Made by a program: the position numbers and the translations under genes. This document shows, piece after piece, positions 16,234 to 25,775 of a stretch of 63,253 bases of DNA (its first letter is position 1; each line of letters begins with the position of its first letter). The notes under the pieces are model-generated. The model had not been told where the DNA came from. It saw nothing but the letters and a program-made list of their open reading frames with translations, and ran no database searches. This stretch comes from Candidatus Merdivicinus intestinigallinarum (GTDB lineage Bacteria; Bacillota; Clostridia; Oscillospirales; Ruminococcaceae): the NCBI GenBank assembly GCA_018713335.1, contig DVOW01000059.1, positions 1 through 63,253 of the forward strand, in the 5' to 3' direction.

Positions 16234-16809
16234 TTACGGATTGGCGACAGCCACCATAGCGTGACGGATGACCTTCCCGTTCAGCTGATAGCCCTTCTGC
16301 AGGACGCTGGCCACCACATTGCTGCCCAGCTCCTCGTTTTCCACTGTGGAAACGGCGTAATGGAAATCCGGGTCAAAAGGCTGCCCCTCGGCTTCGATCT
16401 CCTCCACGCCCAGCTTTTTCAAAGCGTCGTTCATGGATTTGAAGATCATCTCCATGCCTTTTTTGAATTCCGCGTCGGCGCATTCGGTCATCATAGCCCG
16501 TTCAAAGTTATCCAAAACCGGCAGCAGCTCGGCAATGCACTTGCTTTTGGCCACAACGCCGATCTCCTCTTTTTCCCGGGCGGTGCGCTTGCGGAAGTTG
16601 TCGAACTCGGCCATCTGCCGCAGGAGCTTGTCGGAAAGGTCCGCGTTTGCTTTTTGAAGCTCTTCCAGCTCGCTGGGTTTCTGTTCCTCCGGCGCAGCTT
16701 CTTCCGTCTCTGCGGCTTCCGCGGTTTCCTGCTCCAAAACGGCCTCCTCAGGGGCGGCCTGATTTTCTTTTTCTTTCTTACCCACTTTGAGAATCATTCC
16801 TTTCGTCAT
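16234..16809 (-). CDS. grpE: Nucleotide exchange factor GrpE
   Basis: Releases ADP from DnaK. 191 aa: an acidic, disordered N-terminus (residues 10-50), a long coiled coil (ELQKANADLSDKLLRQMAEF), the core DNFRKRTAREKEE, and a C-terminal beta domain GKVIRHAMVAVANP. Its start overlaps the hrcA end by 32 bases, so translation is coupled. A second ATG four codons on (16797) is an alternative start with gaaagga close by. Confidence 0.96.
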   Translation of the reverse strand: MTKGMILKVGKKEKENQAAPEEAVLEQETAEAAETEEAAPEEQKPSELEELQKANADLSDKLLRQMAEFDNFRKRTAREKEEIGVVAKSKCIAELLPVLDNFERAMMTECADAEFKKGMEMIFKSMNDALKKLGVEEIEAEGQPFDPDFHYAVSTVENEELGSNVVASVLQKGYQLNGKVIRHAMVAVANP

Positions 16810-17830
16810 ATTCCTCGGTAATCAGCCGGGAAACGGTGTCTGACAAATGCTCGATATACGGGATCACCCGGCTGTAATCCAGCCGCAGGGGGCCGATGAC
16901 CCCCAAAGCGCCAGCCCGCTTTCCTGCCCAGCTGTAGCCGGTGACAATCAGGCTGGAATTGGAAACGGCAAAGGTTTCGCTTTCATCCCCAAAAATCACC
17001 TGGATTCCGTTGAATCCCTGGTTTAAAAGGGAGCCTAGGTTTTTCCTGGCCTCCAGGAAGGCTTTGATATTGTCCGTCTGGAAATCTTCCCTTGCCAGCA
17101 GCCCGCTTTCGTTCATCACTTCCAGCTTTTGCTGCCTGAGCTTGCAGACAATATCGTAAATACCGTAAAGCAGCGGGGCCAGGGCCGCGCCGTACCGTCC
17201 CAGGGAAACGCCCAGCTCCACCAGCTTTTCGCTGGTCAGAGCGTCGATCCGCATCCCCGTCAGGTTCTGGCGGATAAAGTTTACAAAGAAGGAAATCTGC
17301 TCGCTGGAAAGCTCAAAATCCAGCCGGCACACCCGGTTTTCCACCGCGCCGCTGGAAGTAATCAGCAGCAGGGCGTAAAGCCGCCTGCCTGCGGGGATCA
17401 CATCAAGCCTGGTAATCACGGAAAGGTCCACCCGGCTTGAGGAACAAGCCACAGCGCACCCTGTTACCTGAGCCAGCAGCTCCGCGGCGTTGGTCACCAG
17501 CGTCCGGGGGTTCAAATCGCCCTTCAGCAGGGTGTCCTCGATCATGCGCCGGTCGTATTCCGACAAGGGCTGCCTGGTCATAAGGTTCGCAATGTAGAAC
17601 CGGTACCCGCGGTAGGACGGGACCCGTCCGGCGGAGGTGTGAGGCTGTTCCAGATACCCCAGCCGTTCCAGGGCCGCCATATCGTTTCGGATCGTAGCAG
17701 GGGAAACGGCATTGTCCAGGGCTTCGGCAATGGTTTTGGAGCCAACGGGCTCGCCGGTGCGGATGTAACGGTCAACTACCAGCTTCAGGATATTCAGCTT
17801 CCGCGCATCCAGCGCCTTCACCACGCTCAC
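16778..17830 (-). CDS. hrcA: Heat-inducible repressor HrcA
   Basis: Binds CIRCE operators to repress dnaK and groESL; GroEL keeps it active. 350 aa. The N-terminal winged helix reads ILKLVVDRYIRTGEPVGSKT and VSPATIRNDMAALERLGYLE, followed by PHTSAGRVPSYRGYRFY. It heads the operon and has a CIRCE element 18 bases upstream of its start. A second CIRCE precedes groES elsewhere in this window, so both chaperone operons are HrcA targets. Confidence 0.98.
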   Translation of the reverse strand: MSVVKALDARKLNILKLVVDRYIRTGEPVGSKTIAEALDNAVSPATIRNDMAALERLGYLEQPHTSAGRVPSYRGYRFYIANLMTRQPLSEYDRRMIEDTLLKGDLNPRTLVTNAAELLAQVTGCAVACSSSRVDLSVITRLDVIPAGRRLYALLLITSSGAVENRVCRLDFELSSEQISFFVNFIRQNLTGMRIDALTSEKLVELGVSLGRYGAALAPLLYGIYDIVCKLRQQKLEVMNESGLLAREDFQTDNIKAFLEARKNLGSLLNQGFNGIQVIFGDESETFAVSNSSLIVTGYSWAGKRAGALGVIGPLRLDYSRVIPYIEHLSDTVSRLITEEYDERNDSQSG

Positions 17831-17847
17831 CTCGAGTCTTCATATTC

Positions 17848-17874
17848 TTAGCACTCATTCTCTCTGAGTGCTAA
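17848..17874. promoter_or_regulatory. CIRCE operator, dnaK operon
   Basis: TTAGCACTC-N9-GAGTGCTAA, exact consensus (17848-17856 and 17866-17874), immediately downstream of the hrcA promoter. Confidence 0.98.
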
Positions 17875-17878
17875 TATA

Positions 17879-17907
17879 AGATTAGCACGAATACATGGGA
17901 TTGTCAA
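17879..17907 (-). promoter_or_regulatory. hrcA operon promoter
   Basis: Minus strand TTGACA (17907-17902), 17-base spacer, TAATCT (17884-17879), abutting CIRCE. Confidence 0.8.
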
Positions 17908-18020
17908 GGGGAGGAATCAAAATATTTATGAATTTTTTTTAAATCCTCTCGCCAACAGTTTTCCCGCAAAAGGGGCGGTTCATTCCAGAAAAAGGATTTT
18001 GCATGAAAGCCTCCTTTTTC

Positions 18021-18049
18021 TTGCAAAAATCCTGCAAAACGTATATAAT
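18021..18049 (+). promoter_or_regulatory. Promoter of the first RpiR gene
   Basis: TTGCAA (18021-18026), 17-base spacer, TATAAT (18044-18049), divergent from the hrcA operon. Confidence 0.75.
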
Positions 18050-18087
18050 GAAAGACAGAATCATTTCCACAGCAAGGAGGCAGCGCA

Positions 18088-18939
18088 ATGGATATCCTTT
18101 CGGCCATCCAGAAGCATTACCCGGAGTTTTCCAAGGGGCAGAAAAAAATTGCGAATTTCATCACCGACCACACCGACAAAGCCGCTTTTATGACGGCGGC
18201 CCGCATGGGCGCCACCGTCGGAGTCAGTGAGTCCACCGTGGTGCGGTTCGCCTACGAATTGGGATATAACGGGTTCCCGGAGCTGTCGGCGGCGCTGCGG
18301 CAGGTCATCCGCACCCAGCTCACCTCGGTCCAGCGCATCGAGGTGACCCGGGACCGGATCGGCAGCGGGAATGTGCTGGATGAAGTTTTAAGCCAGGATA
18401 TGGAAAAGATCAAGCGCACATTGGAGGAAACCTCCCACGAGGACTTTGAAAAGGCCGCCGCCGCCATCGCCAACGCCCGGAAAATTTACGTCATTGCCGA
18501 CCGGAGCGCATCGGCCCTGGCCCGGTTCATGCATTATTATTTGAATCTGATGTTTGAGAACGTAAAGCTGGTCACCACCACCAGCTCCAGCGAGCTGTTT
18601 GAGCAGATCATGCGCATCGGGGAGGAAGACGTGGTCATCGGCATCAGCTTCCCCCGGTATTCCAATATGACCATCCAGGCCTTTTCCTTCGCCGCCCGTT
18701 CCGGGGCCAAGATCGTGGCCATCACTGACGGGCCCAACTCTCCCCTGGCCCAGGACGCCACCTGCCTGCTGGCCGCCCGCAGCGACATGAATTCCTTTGT
18801 GGATTCCTTGGTCGCCCCCTTAAGCCTCATCAACGCTCTGCTGGTGCAGGTGGGAATGCTCAAGCAGGACGATGTGGTGAGCGCCTTTGAACGGCTGGAA
18901 GGCCTTTGGGACGAATATCATGTTTATCAGAAAAATTAA
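18088..18939 (+). CDS. MurR/RpiR-family regulator with SIS domain
   Basis: 283 aa. The N-terminal HTH_6 (residues 1-77) has FSKGQKKIANFITDH and GVSESTVVRFAYELGYNGF. The SIS phosphosugar-binding domain (about 125-250) has KIYVIADRSASALARFM and VVIGISFPRYSNMTIQA. These regulators sense a sugar phosphate. The start follows aaggagg. The next gene, a flavoprotein, begins 9 bases downstream and appears co-transcribed; the effector sugar is not evident from the context. Confidence 0.92.
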   Translation: MDILSAIQKHYPEFSKGQKKIANFITDHTDKAAFMTAARMGATVGVSESTVVRFAYELGYNGFPELSAALRQVIRTQLTSVQRIEVTRDRIGSGNVLDEVLSQDMEKIKRTLEETSHEDFEKAAAAIANARKIYVIADRSASALARFMHYYLNLMFENVKLVTTTSSSELFEQIMRIGEEDVVIGISFPRYSNMTIQAFSFAARSGAKIVAITDGPNSPLAQDATCLLAARSDMNSFVDSLVAPLSLINALLVQVGMLKQDDVVSAFERLEGLWDEYHVYQKN

Positions 18940-18948
18940 GGAGCGTTT

Positions 18949-20226
18949 ATGGAACAGTACGAGATTCTCATTATAGGCGGCGGCCCGGCGGGCATGATGG
19001 CTGCGGTTTCTGCTGCGGGACAGGGAGCGAAAGTCCTGCTTTTGGAACGGAACAGCCGCCTGGGGCGGAAGCTTCTGATTACCGGGAAGGGCCGCTGCAA
19101 CGTCACCAACAACTGCGACCGGGACACCTTGCTGAACAATATCCCCCGGAACCCCCGGTTTTTGTATTCGGCCTTCGCCCAGTTTTCCCCGGAGGACACC
19201 ATAGCGTTTTTTGAAAACCGGGGCCTTCCGCTGAAAACCGAACGGGGGAACCGGGTGTTCCCGGTTTCGGACAAGGCCGCCGACGTGGAACGGACTTTGG
19301 AATCCGCCGTCCGGGATTTTGGCGCGGAGATCCGGACCGGCCGGGCGGAACGGTTGATATTGGAGGACGGGGCGGTAAAAGGCGTCCTGTGCGAGGACGG
19401 GACGGAATACCGGGCCGGTGCCGTGATTTTGGCTTGCGGCGGGAGATCTTACCCCCTCACCGGCTCCACCGGGGACGGCTATGCCCTGGCGGCCCAGGCG
19501 GGGCATAAGATCGTGCCGCCGGTCCCCTCCCTGATCCCCATTCTGACCGAAGAAAGCGACCCCAAGGAAATGCAGGGCCTGTCCTTAAAAAATGTCACCC
19601 TGACGGTGTCCAAAAAAGGCAAACCGGTCTATGAGGAGCTGGGGGAACTGCTGTTCACCCATTTTGGCCTAAGCGGCCCATTGGTGCTGTCCGCCTCAGC
19701 CCACATGGCCGGGAAAAAGCCCGCCGGGGATTGCGGGGAGAAGTTTTACGCCTCCATGCTGAAAGGAGAGGGCTATTCCCTTTCCATCGACTGGAAGCCG
19801 GGGCTTTCCGAGGAACAACTGGACCGCCGCCCCCTGCGGGATTTCGCCAAATACCAGAATAAGGACGTCATCAACAGCTTAGGGGAGCTGCTCCCCCGGA
19901 AAAGCATCCCGGTGATCCTCCGCCGGGCAGGGATTCCCTTTGAAACCAAGGTCAATTCCATCACCAAAGAACAGCGGCACGCCCTGTTGAACGCACTGAA
20001 GCGGTTCACCTTGACGCCTGTGGGGTTCCGGCCCATTGAGGAGGCCATCATCACCTCCGGCGGGGTGGATGTGAAGCAGGTCAACCCCCGGAACATGGAG
20101 TCGAAGCTCTGCCAGGGACTTTATTTTGCCGGAGAGATGCTGGACGTGGACGGCTACACCGGCGGGTTCAACCTGCAGATCGCCTTTGCCACCGGGTATT
20201 TGGCGGGCCAGTCAGCGGCCCGGTAA
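18949..20226 (+). CDS. HI0933/YhiN-family FAD oxidoreductase
   Basis: 425 aa. The N-terminal FAD Rossmann motif is ILIIGGGPAGMMAAVSAAG followed by LLLERN and the family signature GKGRCNVTNN. The end GYTGGFNLQIAFATGYLAG is also family-typical. HI0933-like proteins are often called aminoacetone oxidase, but their true reaction is uncertain. Cytosolic. It is coupled to the RpiR gene by 9-base spacing with aaggagc as the ribosome site. Confidence 0.88.
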   Translation: MEQYEILIIGGGPAGMMAAVSAAGQGAKVLLLERNSRLGRKLLITGKGRCNVTNNCDRDTLLNNIPRNPRFLYSAFAQFSPEDTIAFFENRGLPLKTERGNRVFPVSDKAADVERTLESAVRDFGAEIRTGRAERLILEDGAVKGVLCEDGTEYRAGAVILACGGRSYPLTGSTGDGYALAAQAGHKIVPPVPSLIPILTEESDPKEMQGLSLKNVTLTVSKKGKPVYEELGELLFTHFGLSGPLVLSASAHMAGKKPAGDCGEKFYASMLKGEGYSLSIDWKPGLSEEQLDRRPLRDFAKYQNKDVINSLGELLPRKSIPVILRRAGIPFETKVNSITKEQRHALLNALKRFTLTPVGFRPIEEAIITSGGVDVKQVNPRNMESKLCQGLYFAGEMLDVDGYTGGFNLQIAFATGYLAGQSAAR

Positions 20227-20237
20227 CCGGGCTGTTT

Positions 20238-20486
20238 GTCATCAAGCCAGCTTGATGACGCGGCGCGGCCGCACAGCCACGCGCCGGATGTTGGCTGGCG
20301 CAAACAAGTTGCGCCTCTGGTAGGATTTCCCACGAAATGCGGCGCATATCTCAGGAATCGGCCGTCAATCCGCTGAATCTTCCAAAAACTGTAGGGTCCT
20401 GGTTTCCCAGAAACGCCGCAATTTACCGGCGTGCAATCCCCTTTGGATGTCCGGGAATTTTTGTAGGGTGCGGCGTCCTCGACGCC
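20238..20486. repeat. Cluster of short palindromes in a 330-base gap
   Basis: Three perfect hairpins: gtcatcaag/cttgatgac (20238-20259), ggcgcaa/ttgcgcc (20297-20315), ggcgtc/gacgcc (20472-20486). The phrase tgtagggt occurs twice (near 20391 and 20462). No coding sequence is convincing. It resembles the degraded palindromic intergenic repeats seen in gut clostridia; copy number in the genome cannot be seen from here. Confidence 0.5.
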
Positions 20487-20499
20487 CTGAATAAAATAA

Positions 20500-20547
20500 C
20501 AAGCCGGCTGTGCCACCCATTGGATGACACAGCCGGCCTTCTTTTCA
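20500..20547. terminator. Bidirectional terminator
   Basis: agccggctgtg and cacagccggc form a long stem with loop ccacccattggatga, followed by cttcttttc on plus. It separates the convergent flavoprotein and ABC genes. Confidence 0.8.
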
Positions 20548-20556
20548 TTTCTCGGA

Positions 20557-22449
20557 TCAAAGATCTTCCGGTTCCCCGTCTTTGTGCTTCTCGTAATATT
20601 GGGCCTGGGCGTGCCAGAGCTTGGCGTACTGCCCGTTTTCATCCGCCAACAGGCTGTCGTGGCTCCCCTGCTGGACCACCTGCCCATGGTCAAATACGGC
20701 AATCTCATCGCAGAACCGGCAGGAGGACAGCCGGTGGCTGATATAAATGGCCGTCTTGTCGCTGACCAGCTCGTCAAAATGGGAATACACCTCGTATTCC
20801 GCAATGGGGTCCAGCGCGGCGGTGGGTTCGTCTAAGACAATGAAGGGAGCGTCTTTATATAGCGCCCGGGCCAAGGCGATCTTCTGGGCCTCGCCGCCGG
20901 AAACCTCCACGCCCTTCTCGTCAAACTCCCGGTAAAGGCAGGTGTCCAGCCCTTCCGGCATGCTGTCCAGCCGTTCGCCGAAGCCCGCCATCCGCAGGCA
21001 TTTCTCCGCCCGCTTCCGGTCGTAATCCTGGGAAGCCGCCACATTCTGCCCCAAGGGGAAGGCCAGGAGCTGGAAATCCTGGAACACCACGGCAAACACC
21101 TGCAAATAATCCTCGTATTTGTATTTGCGGATGTCGATGCCGTTTAGGAGGATCTGTCCTTCCGTGGGGTCGTAAAGGCGGCAGAGGAGCTTGATAAAGG
21201 TGGTCTTGCCGGAACCGTTCCGGCCCACAACGGCAAGCCGTTCCCCGACTTTGAACTTCATGGACACATGCCGCAGGGCGTAATCCTCCGAACCGGGATA
21301 CTTGAAGGAAACGTCTTTAAATTCCACCTCGTACTGCCGGTCGGCCCGCTTTTCGGTGGTAAGGCTGCCCTGATACATCCGGTCGGGCAGGTCCAGAAAC
21401 TCAAAGGAGGTCCGCAGGAACTCCCCGTTGTTTTTGATTTCCCCGGCGATCTTCATCAGGTCGGAAACCCCCTTGGCCAGGGCGGTGATGGCTCCAACAT
21501 ACTGGGTGACGGAGCCCACGCCGAAAGCCCCGGCCCAGGCCTTCAGGCAGACAAACAGGTAAGCAAACCCGGTAAACACCGTGGAAATTGCCGCGGAAAG
21601 GGCCACCAATCCGCCTACAGGCCCTTTGGAATAACGGGCCATGGGGCCGTCTGGGCCGAACACATTGTCATGCTTATAGCTTTGGCTACAAATCTCCTGC
21701 TGGTTGTACATCCGCATATCCAGCATCCGTTCCTTTGTGTGCATAATAAACCCAAAGAAAGAGAAAAAACGGTTGCTGAATCTGGCGCCATCGGAGGCTT
21801 TTACCCAATAGCTGTCCGCTTTGGTAATGCACAGCGGCGCCAAAAAAATGACAACCGCCATGATTGCCAGAAAAGCCAGAATAAACAGGGGACTGTTTAA
21901 GAAGGCGTATTGGGACCCTGCCGGGACCGGCAGCGTAAACAGGGTGACGGACAAGGCCAGGCCACTGAGAATCGTGATAATCGCATTGACGATTCTTTCA
22001 AAATTTACCCGCACCCTCCAAAATCCCCAGCCGCTCCAGTTGTCATTCTGCTTGATCTGGGAATACAGGTCGTGGGTGTGCTGTTCATCCAGAACGCAGA
22101 AGTCCATCCGCAGCATTTTGTCGTTGTAGATGTCCGTCCGTATGAAATAATTAGCGCCTTCCCGGCTGTTCTGCCACCGAGCCGCGGCTGCTTTCAAAAG
22201 GCCCGCCAGGGCGGTGACAACCACCGTCAGCAGCACCCATTCCCACAAGACTTCCGGCCGCCGCTCCCCGCCCAGCTCGTTCAGAATCCGGGCGGAAAAG
22301 TAAATGCCGATATACGGGATGACTGCCGTCACAACAGCATTGCAGAATATTGACTCAAAAAGTCCCGGTCTTTTCTGCCGCAGAAGCTTAAATGCCCGAA
22401 AATTCAGCGAAAACGCTTCCCGGAAAGTCATCTTTCCCTCATTCTTCAT
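20557..22449 (-). CDS. ABC exporter half-transporter B
   Basis: 630 aa: an N-terminal six-helix exporter membrane domain (residues 1-340) and a C-terminal ATPase. Walker A is VVGRNGSGKTTFIKLL, signature VSGGEAQKIALARAL, Walker B IVLDEPTAALDPIAE, followed by the switch His (YISHRLSS). The start overlaps the end of partner A by 11 bases, so a heterodimer is likely. The cargo is unknown; pairs like this beside LytTR systems often export peptides or drugs. No peptidase domain is present. Confidence 0.9.
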   Translation of the reverse strand: MKNEGKMTFREAFSLNFRAFKLLRQKRPGLFESIFCNAVVTAVIPYIGIYFSARILNELGGERRPEVLWEWVLLTVVVTALAGLLKAAAARWQNSREGANYFIRTDIYNDKMLRMDFCVLDEQHTHDLYSQIKQNDNWSGWGFWRVRVNFERIVNAIITILSGLALSVTLFTLPVPAGSQYAFLNSPLFILAFLAIMAVVIFLAPLCITKADSYWVKASDGARFSNRFFSFFGFIMHTKERMLDMRMYNQQEICSQSYKHDNVFGPDGPMARYSKGPVGGLVALSAAISTVFTGFAYLFVCLKAWAGAFGVGSVTQYVGAITALAKGVSDLMKIAGEIKNNGEFLRTSFEFLDLPDRMYQGSLTTEKRADRQYEVEFKDVSFKYPGSEDYALRHVSMKFKVGERLAVVGRNGSGKTTFIKLLCRLYDPTEGQILLNGIDIRKYKYEDYLQVFAVVFQDFQLLAFPLGQNVAASQDYDRKRAEKCLRMAGFGERLDSMPEGLDTCLYREFDEKGVEVSGGEAQKIALARALYKDAPFIVLDEPTAALDPIAEYEVYSHFDELVSDKTAIYISHRLSSCRFCDEIAVFDHGQVVQQGSHDSLLADENGQYAKLWHAQAQYYEKHKDGEPEDL

Positions 22450-24286
22450 GCAAACCGCTCCCTTCCCGCAGATTCTCTCTGCCGTAATACCGGCTCTGGA
22501 TACCGAACAGCTCCGCGTATTTGCCGCCCTGGGCCATTAAGGATTCGTGGGTGCCCTCCTCGGCAATGCCCCCGTCGGAAAGGAGGATGATCCGGTCGCA
22601 GAACCGGGTGGAGGCCAGCCGGTGGGAAATGTACACCGCGGTGCACCCGGCGGTCATCTGGCTGTATTTCAAATACATGTCGTTTTCGGCAATGGGGTCC
22701 AAAGCGGCGGTGGGTTCGTCCAGCACCATAATGGGCGCGCCCTTGTAAAGGGCCCGGGCCAGCATCAGCCGCTGGGTCTCGCCGCCGGAAAGGTCTATGC
22801 CGTCCTCGTAGACTGTCCGCCCAACATGGGTGTCAATTCCATCCTTCAGGCTGTCAATTTTTTCCGTCAGGCCGGCCTTTTCGATGCAGTCCTTCATCCG
22901 GTCCCGGTCAATGTTTTCAGTGGTCTGGGCCACATTGTCCGCCAAAGTAGTTTCCAGGATGGAAAAATCCTGGAACACTGCCGTAAACAGCTTGTAATAA
23001 TCCCGGCGGTTATACTGCCGGATATCTTCACCGTTTAGCAGCACCTCCCCTTCCGTCGGGTCATAAAAGCCGCAGATGAGCTTCACCAGGGTGGTTTTGC
23101 CAGCACCATTAAGGCCCACCACCGCCAGCTTTTCCCCGGCGTGGATGGTCAGGTTCAGGTCGTGGAGGGTGTCTTGCTCCGCGCCGGGATACCGGAACCG
23201 GACGTTCCGCAGTTCGATCTCATAGGGGATCTTTTCCGCTTTCAAAGGCTTGCCGTCCTCAAATCGGAAAGGCTCCGGCACTTCCAAAAATTCCCGCACT
23301 GTGGACAAATCCAGGCTCTGGGTGTTCAGGGTAGAAAATCCCGCCAGAATCCCGGTGATCCAGGTGGTAAAGCCCCCAATGGCCGTAAAATACAGCAGGA
23401 ACTGGGAGGCGGGCAGGCCCTGGTTCAGCGCCATGGAAATCAGGTACACATAAGCGATGCCGTTGCGGGCAAAGGACAGCAGAACATCCACCACATCCGC
23501 CCAAAGATAGACCTTTTCCCGCCGGGCGATAAAATCGTTGTAAAGGCGCATGGTGCTGTCAAACACATCCCGGAGCCAGGGCCGCAGGCCGAAAACCCGG
23601 ATATCCTTTCCCAAAGCACGCTGCGGGGCCTTATCGGCAATATAACCCAGTTTTGTCTGATATGCTGATTCTTCCTCCCGGTGGCGGTAACCCCACTGGT
23701 TGAGCCGCTGGCTGACAAAAAAGCCGATAATGGCGGTGACCAGCACCACAGCCAGCAGAACCGGGTCCAGGGAAGACAGCAGGGCCAGATAAATGACGAA
23801 CCCCGCGATGTTTTTCAGCAGGTCGGTCAGGGTGTTCCAGATTGCTTCCGTTGCCTCATAGTTGTTACATGTAGCATTCTGCGCTTTTTCGTATTTTTTC
23901 AGCACAGCCGGGTCTTCCGTGTTGGGATAGGAAGTGGTGTCGTATTTCCTGGTTATCATCTGAATAATACTTGTACGCACCTCGACCCGCCCAAATAATG
24001 TATTGCATCCAAGGTAGGCGTTCAAGGCCGAAACAAGCATCAGCAGCAGGGCAAAGCCGATCACAGCCCCCAAAAGCTCCGGGAAGGGGGCGGCGGTTTC
24101 CACCTTTTGCAGGATCACCGGCGTCACGAAGAGCTCCGTCAGGCTCAAAGCCACCGCCCCGGCTGCCACAGCCACGCACAGGAACAGGACGCTTTTCTGG
24201 GTTTTCCAGGCGTTGCCGATCATCCAGGCGGTGTTCTGCCATAGATTGTAGAGTGGTTTTTCTTTTTTCTTTGGTTCCGTCATCAT
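22439..24286 (-). CDS. ABC exporter half-transporter A
   Basis: 615 aa, same layout as partner B. Walker A is VVGLNGAGKTTLVKLI, signature LSGGETQRLMLARAL, Walker B IMVLDEPTAALDPIAE, switch His in YISHRLAS. Two ATGs (24286, 24283) follow gcgaggtgag; the longer reading from a TTG at 24319 lacks a ribosome site. A small palindrome acaagggtcttgt (near 24315-24335) and a TGC-TACAAT box precede the gene, so it may also have a local promoter besides transcription from the two-component genes. Confidence 0.88.
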   Translation of the reverse strand: MMTEPKKKEKPLYNLWQNTAWMIGNAWKTQKSVLFLCVAVAAGAVALSLTELFVTPVILQKVETAAPFPELLGAVIGFALLLMLVSALNAYLGCNTLFGRVEVRTSIIQMITRKYDTTSYPNTEDPAVLKKYEKAQNATCNNYEATEAIWNTLTDLLKNIAGFVIYLALLSSLDPVLLAVVLVTAIIGFFVSQRLNQWGYRHREEESAYQTKLGYIADKAPQRALGKDIRVFGLRPWLRDVFDSTMRLYNDFIARREKVYLWADVVDVLLSFARNGIAYVYLISMALNQGLPASQFLLYFTAIGGFTTWITGILAGFSTLNTQSLDLSTVREFLEVPEPFRFEDGKPLKAEKIPYEIELRNVRFRYPGAEQDTLHDLNLTIHAGEKLAVVGLNGAGKTTLVKLICGFYDPTEGEVLLNGEDIRQYNRRDYYKLFTAVFQDFSILETTLADNVAQTTENIDRDRMKDCIEKAGLTEKIDSLKDGIDTHVGRTVYEDGIDLSGGETQRLMLARALYKGAPIMVLDEPTAALDPIAENDMYLKYSQMTAGCTAVYISHRLASTRFCDRIILLSDGGIAEEGTHESLMAQGGKYAELFGIQSRYYGRENLREGSGLHEE

Positions 24287-24329
24287 TCTCACCTCGCTTT
24301 GTATTGTAGCACAAAACAAGGGTCTTGTG

Positions 24330-25031
24330 TCATTCTGGGGACGAATCGTCGTTTTCGGGGGACGAATTGCACGCCTGGGGCAGCAAGACCTCGGTGGTGA
24401 AGGCCCCGTCCTCGCTGCCCCGGCTCACATAGCCCCCCAGACGCTCGATCACCGCGTCGATCCGCTTCAGGCCCAAGCCGTGGCCCTCCCCTTTGGTGGT
24501 GGCGAACCGCCCGCCGATCTTGGGCAGTTTCTTTTCGGCGGTGAAGTTGGTAAAGGACAGGTAGAGCTGGGAGCCCTTGATGTCCATGTAGACCCGGATG
24601 AGCCGCTGGTCCTCCGGGAGCTTCATGCTGGCCTCGATGGCGTTGTCAAAAAGGTTGCCGATGATGACGCACAGATCCAGTTCTGAAATGTCCAGCTTTG
24701 TGGGGATGTGGGCGTCGGCCCGCACTGGGATGTTCCGGGATTTGGCTAAGGAGATCTTGCTGTTTAAGATGGCGTCGGCCATGGCGTTGCCGGTCTTCAC
24801 CACCGTGTCCACCGTGGAAAGGTCGGTGTCCAGCTTGTCCAGATAGTCCCGGATGGCGTCCATGTTGCCTTGGGCGGCGTAGGCCTTCATCACCTGGATA
24901 TGGTTGCGGTAATCGTGCCGCCAGCCCCGGATCTGCTTGTACATATTTTCCACTTCGGCAAAGTGGGTCTGGATCAGTTCCCGCTGGTAGGCGGCGATGT
25001 GTTTGTCGATCTGTCTGGCGAAAAAATCCAT
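24330..25031 (-). CDS. GHKL histidine kinase lacking a membrane sensor
   Basis: 233 aa. The phosphoacceptor region WRHDYRNHIQVMKAYAAQGN, N-box CVIIGNLFDNAIEASMKLP and G-box GEGHGLGLKRIDAV match AgrC/NatK-type GHKL kinases. No transmembrane segment or sensor is encoded; family members usually have five to seven N-terminal helices. The product is therefore a cytosolic kinase core. It lies 9 bases after the LytTR regulator. The absence of upstream in-frame coding sequence means this is not a simple frameshift within the window. Confidence 0.88.
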   Translation of the reverse strand: MDFFARQIDKHIAAYQRELIQTHFAEVENMYKQIRGWRHDYRNHIQVMKAYAAQGNMDAIRDYLDKLDTDLSTVDTVVKTGNAMADAILNSKISLAKSRNIPVRADAHIPTKLDISELDLCVIIGNLFDNAIEASMKLPEDQRLIRVYMDIKGSQLYLSFTNFTAEKKLPKIGGRFATTKGEGHGLGLKRIDAVIERLGGYVSRGSEDGAFTTEVLLPQACNSSPENDDSSPE

Positions 25032-25040
25032 GGTATCCTC

Positions 25041-25739
25041 CTAAATCCGGTCGATGATGGCCCGATTGAGTGGCTCGTACATCCCCCGGGGCAGAGGGAG
25101 GACGGAGCCGTCGGTCAAATAAACGTCCGTTTTGGTCACCCGCTGGATGAAAAGCAGGTTCAGAATGCAGGACCGGCCAATGCGGAAGAACCGGTCGTCC
25201 AGCATGGGTTCCAGTTCCCGCAGGGGCTTTTTCACGGTGTGATCCTCCTTGCCGTGGACGGTGACATAATTCTGGTGCACGTCCAGGTAACGGACTTCGT
25301 AAAGGGGCACCCGCACCGTTTCCTCCGGCAGGGACAGGGTCAAAACGCGCTCGTTTTTCCGCAGCTTCAGGGCCGCCCGATCCAATACGGCAAAGAGCTT
25401 GTCCCGGTCCACCGGCTTCATCAGGTAGTGGAGGGCCGCCACCTCGTAGCCGTCGGAAATGTAATCGGAATACCCGGTGATAAACACGATCTGTACGGTT
25501 TCATTGTCCCTGCGGACCCGCCGGGCCAGGGACACCCCGTCCAGGCCGCCCATTTCAATGTCCAGGAGCAGGATGTCAAAGTCGCGGCGCTCCGCATAAT
25601 GGAACAAGAACGCTTCCGCGCTTTCAAATGCGGAGATCTCCGCCTGCTGTCCGGCCTGCTCCGCCCAGGAACGGACCAGGGCGGCAATAAAGTCCAGCGA
25701 TGTCTGCTCATCATCGCAGAGTGCGATCCGGTAAGTCAT
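25041..25739 (-). CDS. LytTR response regulator
   Basis: 232 aa. The receiver domain (residues 1-120) has acidic pocket CDDEQ, phosphoacceptor in FDILLLDIEMGGLDGV and switch VFITGYSDYISDGYE. The LytTR DNA-binding domain (130-232) has YVTVHGKEDHTVKKPL and FFRIGRSCILNLLFIQRV. It heads the operon with the soluble kinase and the ABC pair, so it likely controls the exporter. Confidence 0.94.
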   Translation of the reverse strand: MTYRIALCDDEQTSLDFIAALVRSWAEQAGQQAEISAFESAEAFLFHYAERRDFDILLLDIEMGGLDGVSLARRVRRDNETVQIVFITGYSDYISDGYEVAALHYLMKPVDRDKLFAVLDRAALKLRKNERVLTLSLPEETVRVPLYEVRYLDVHQNYVTVHGKEDHTVKKPLRELEPMLDDRFFRIGRSCILNLLFIQRVTKTDVYLTDGSVLPLPRGMYEPLNRAIIDRI

Positions 25740-25775
25740 ACCATTCCCCCTGTATTGTCAAAGGTGTTCCCTTTT

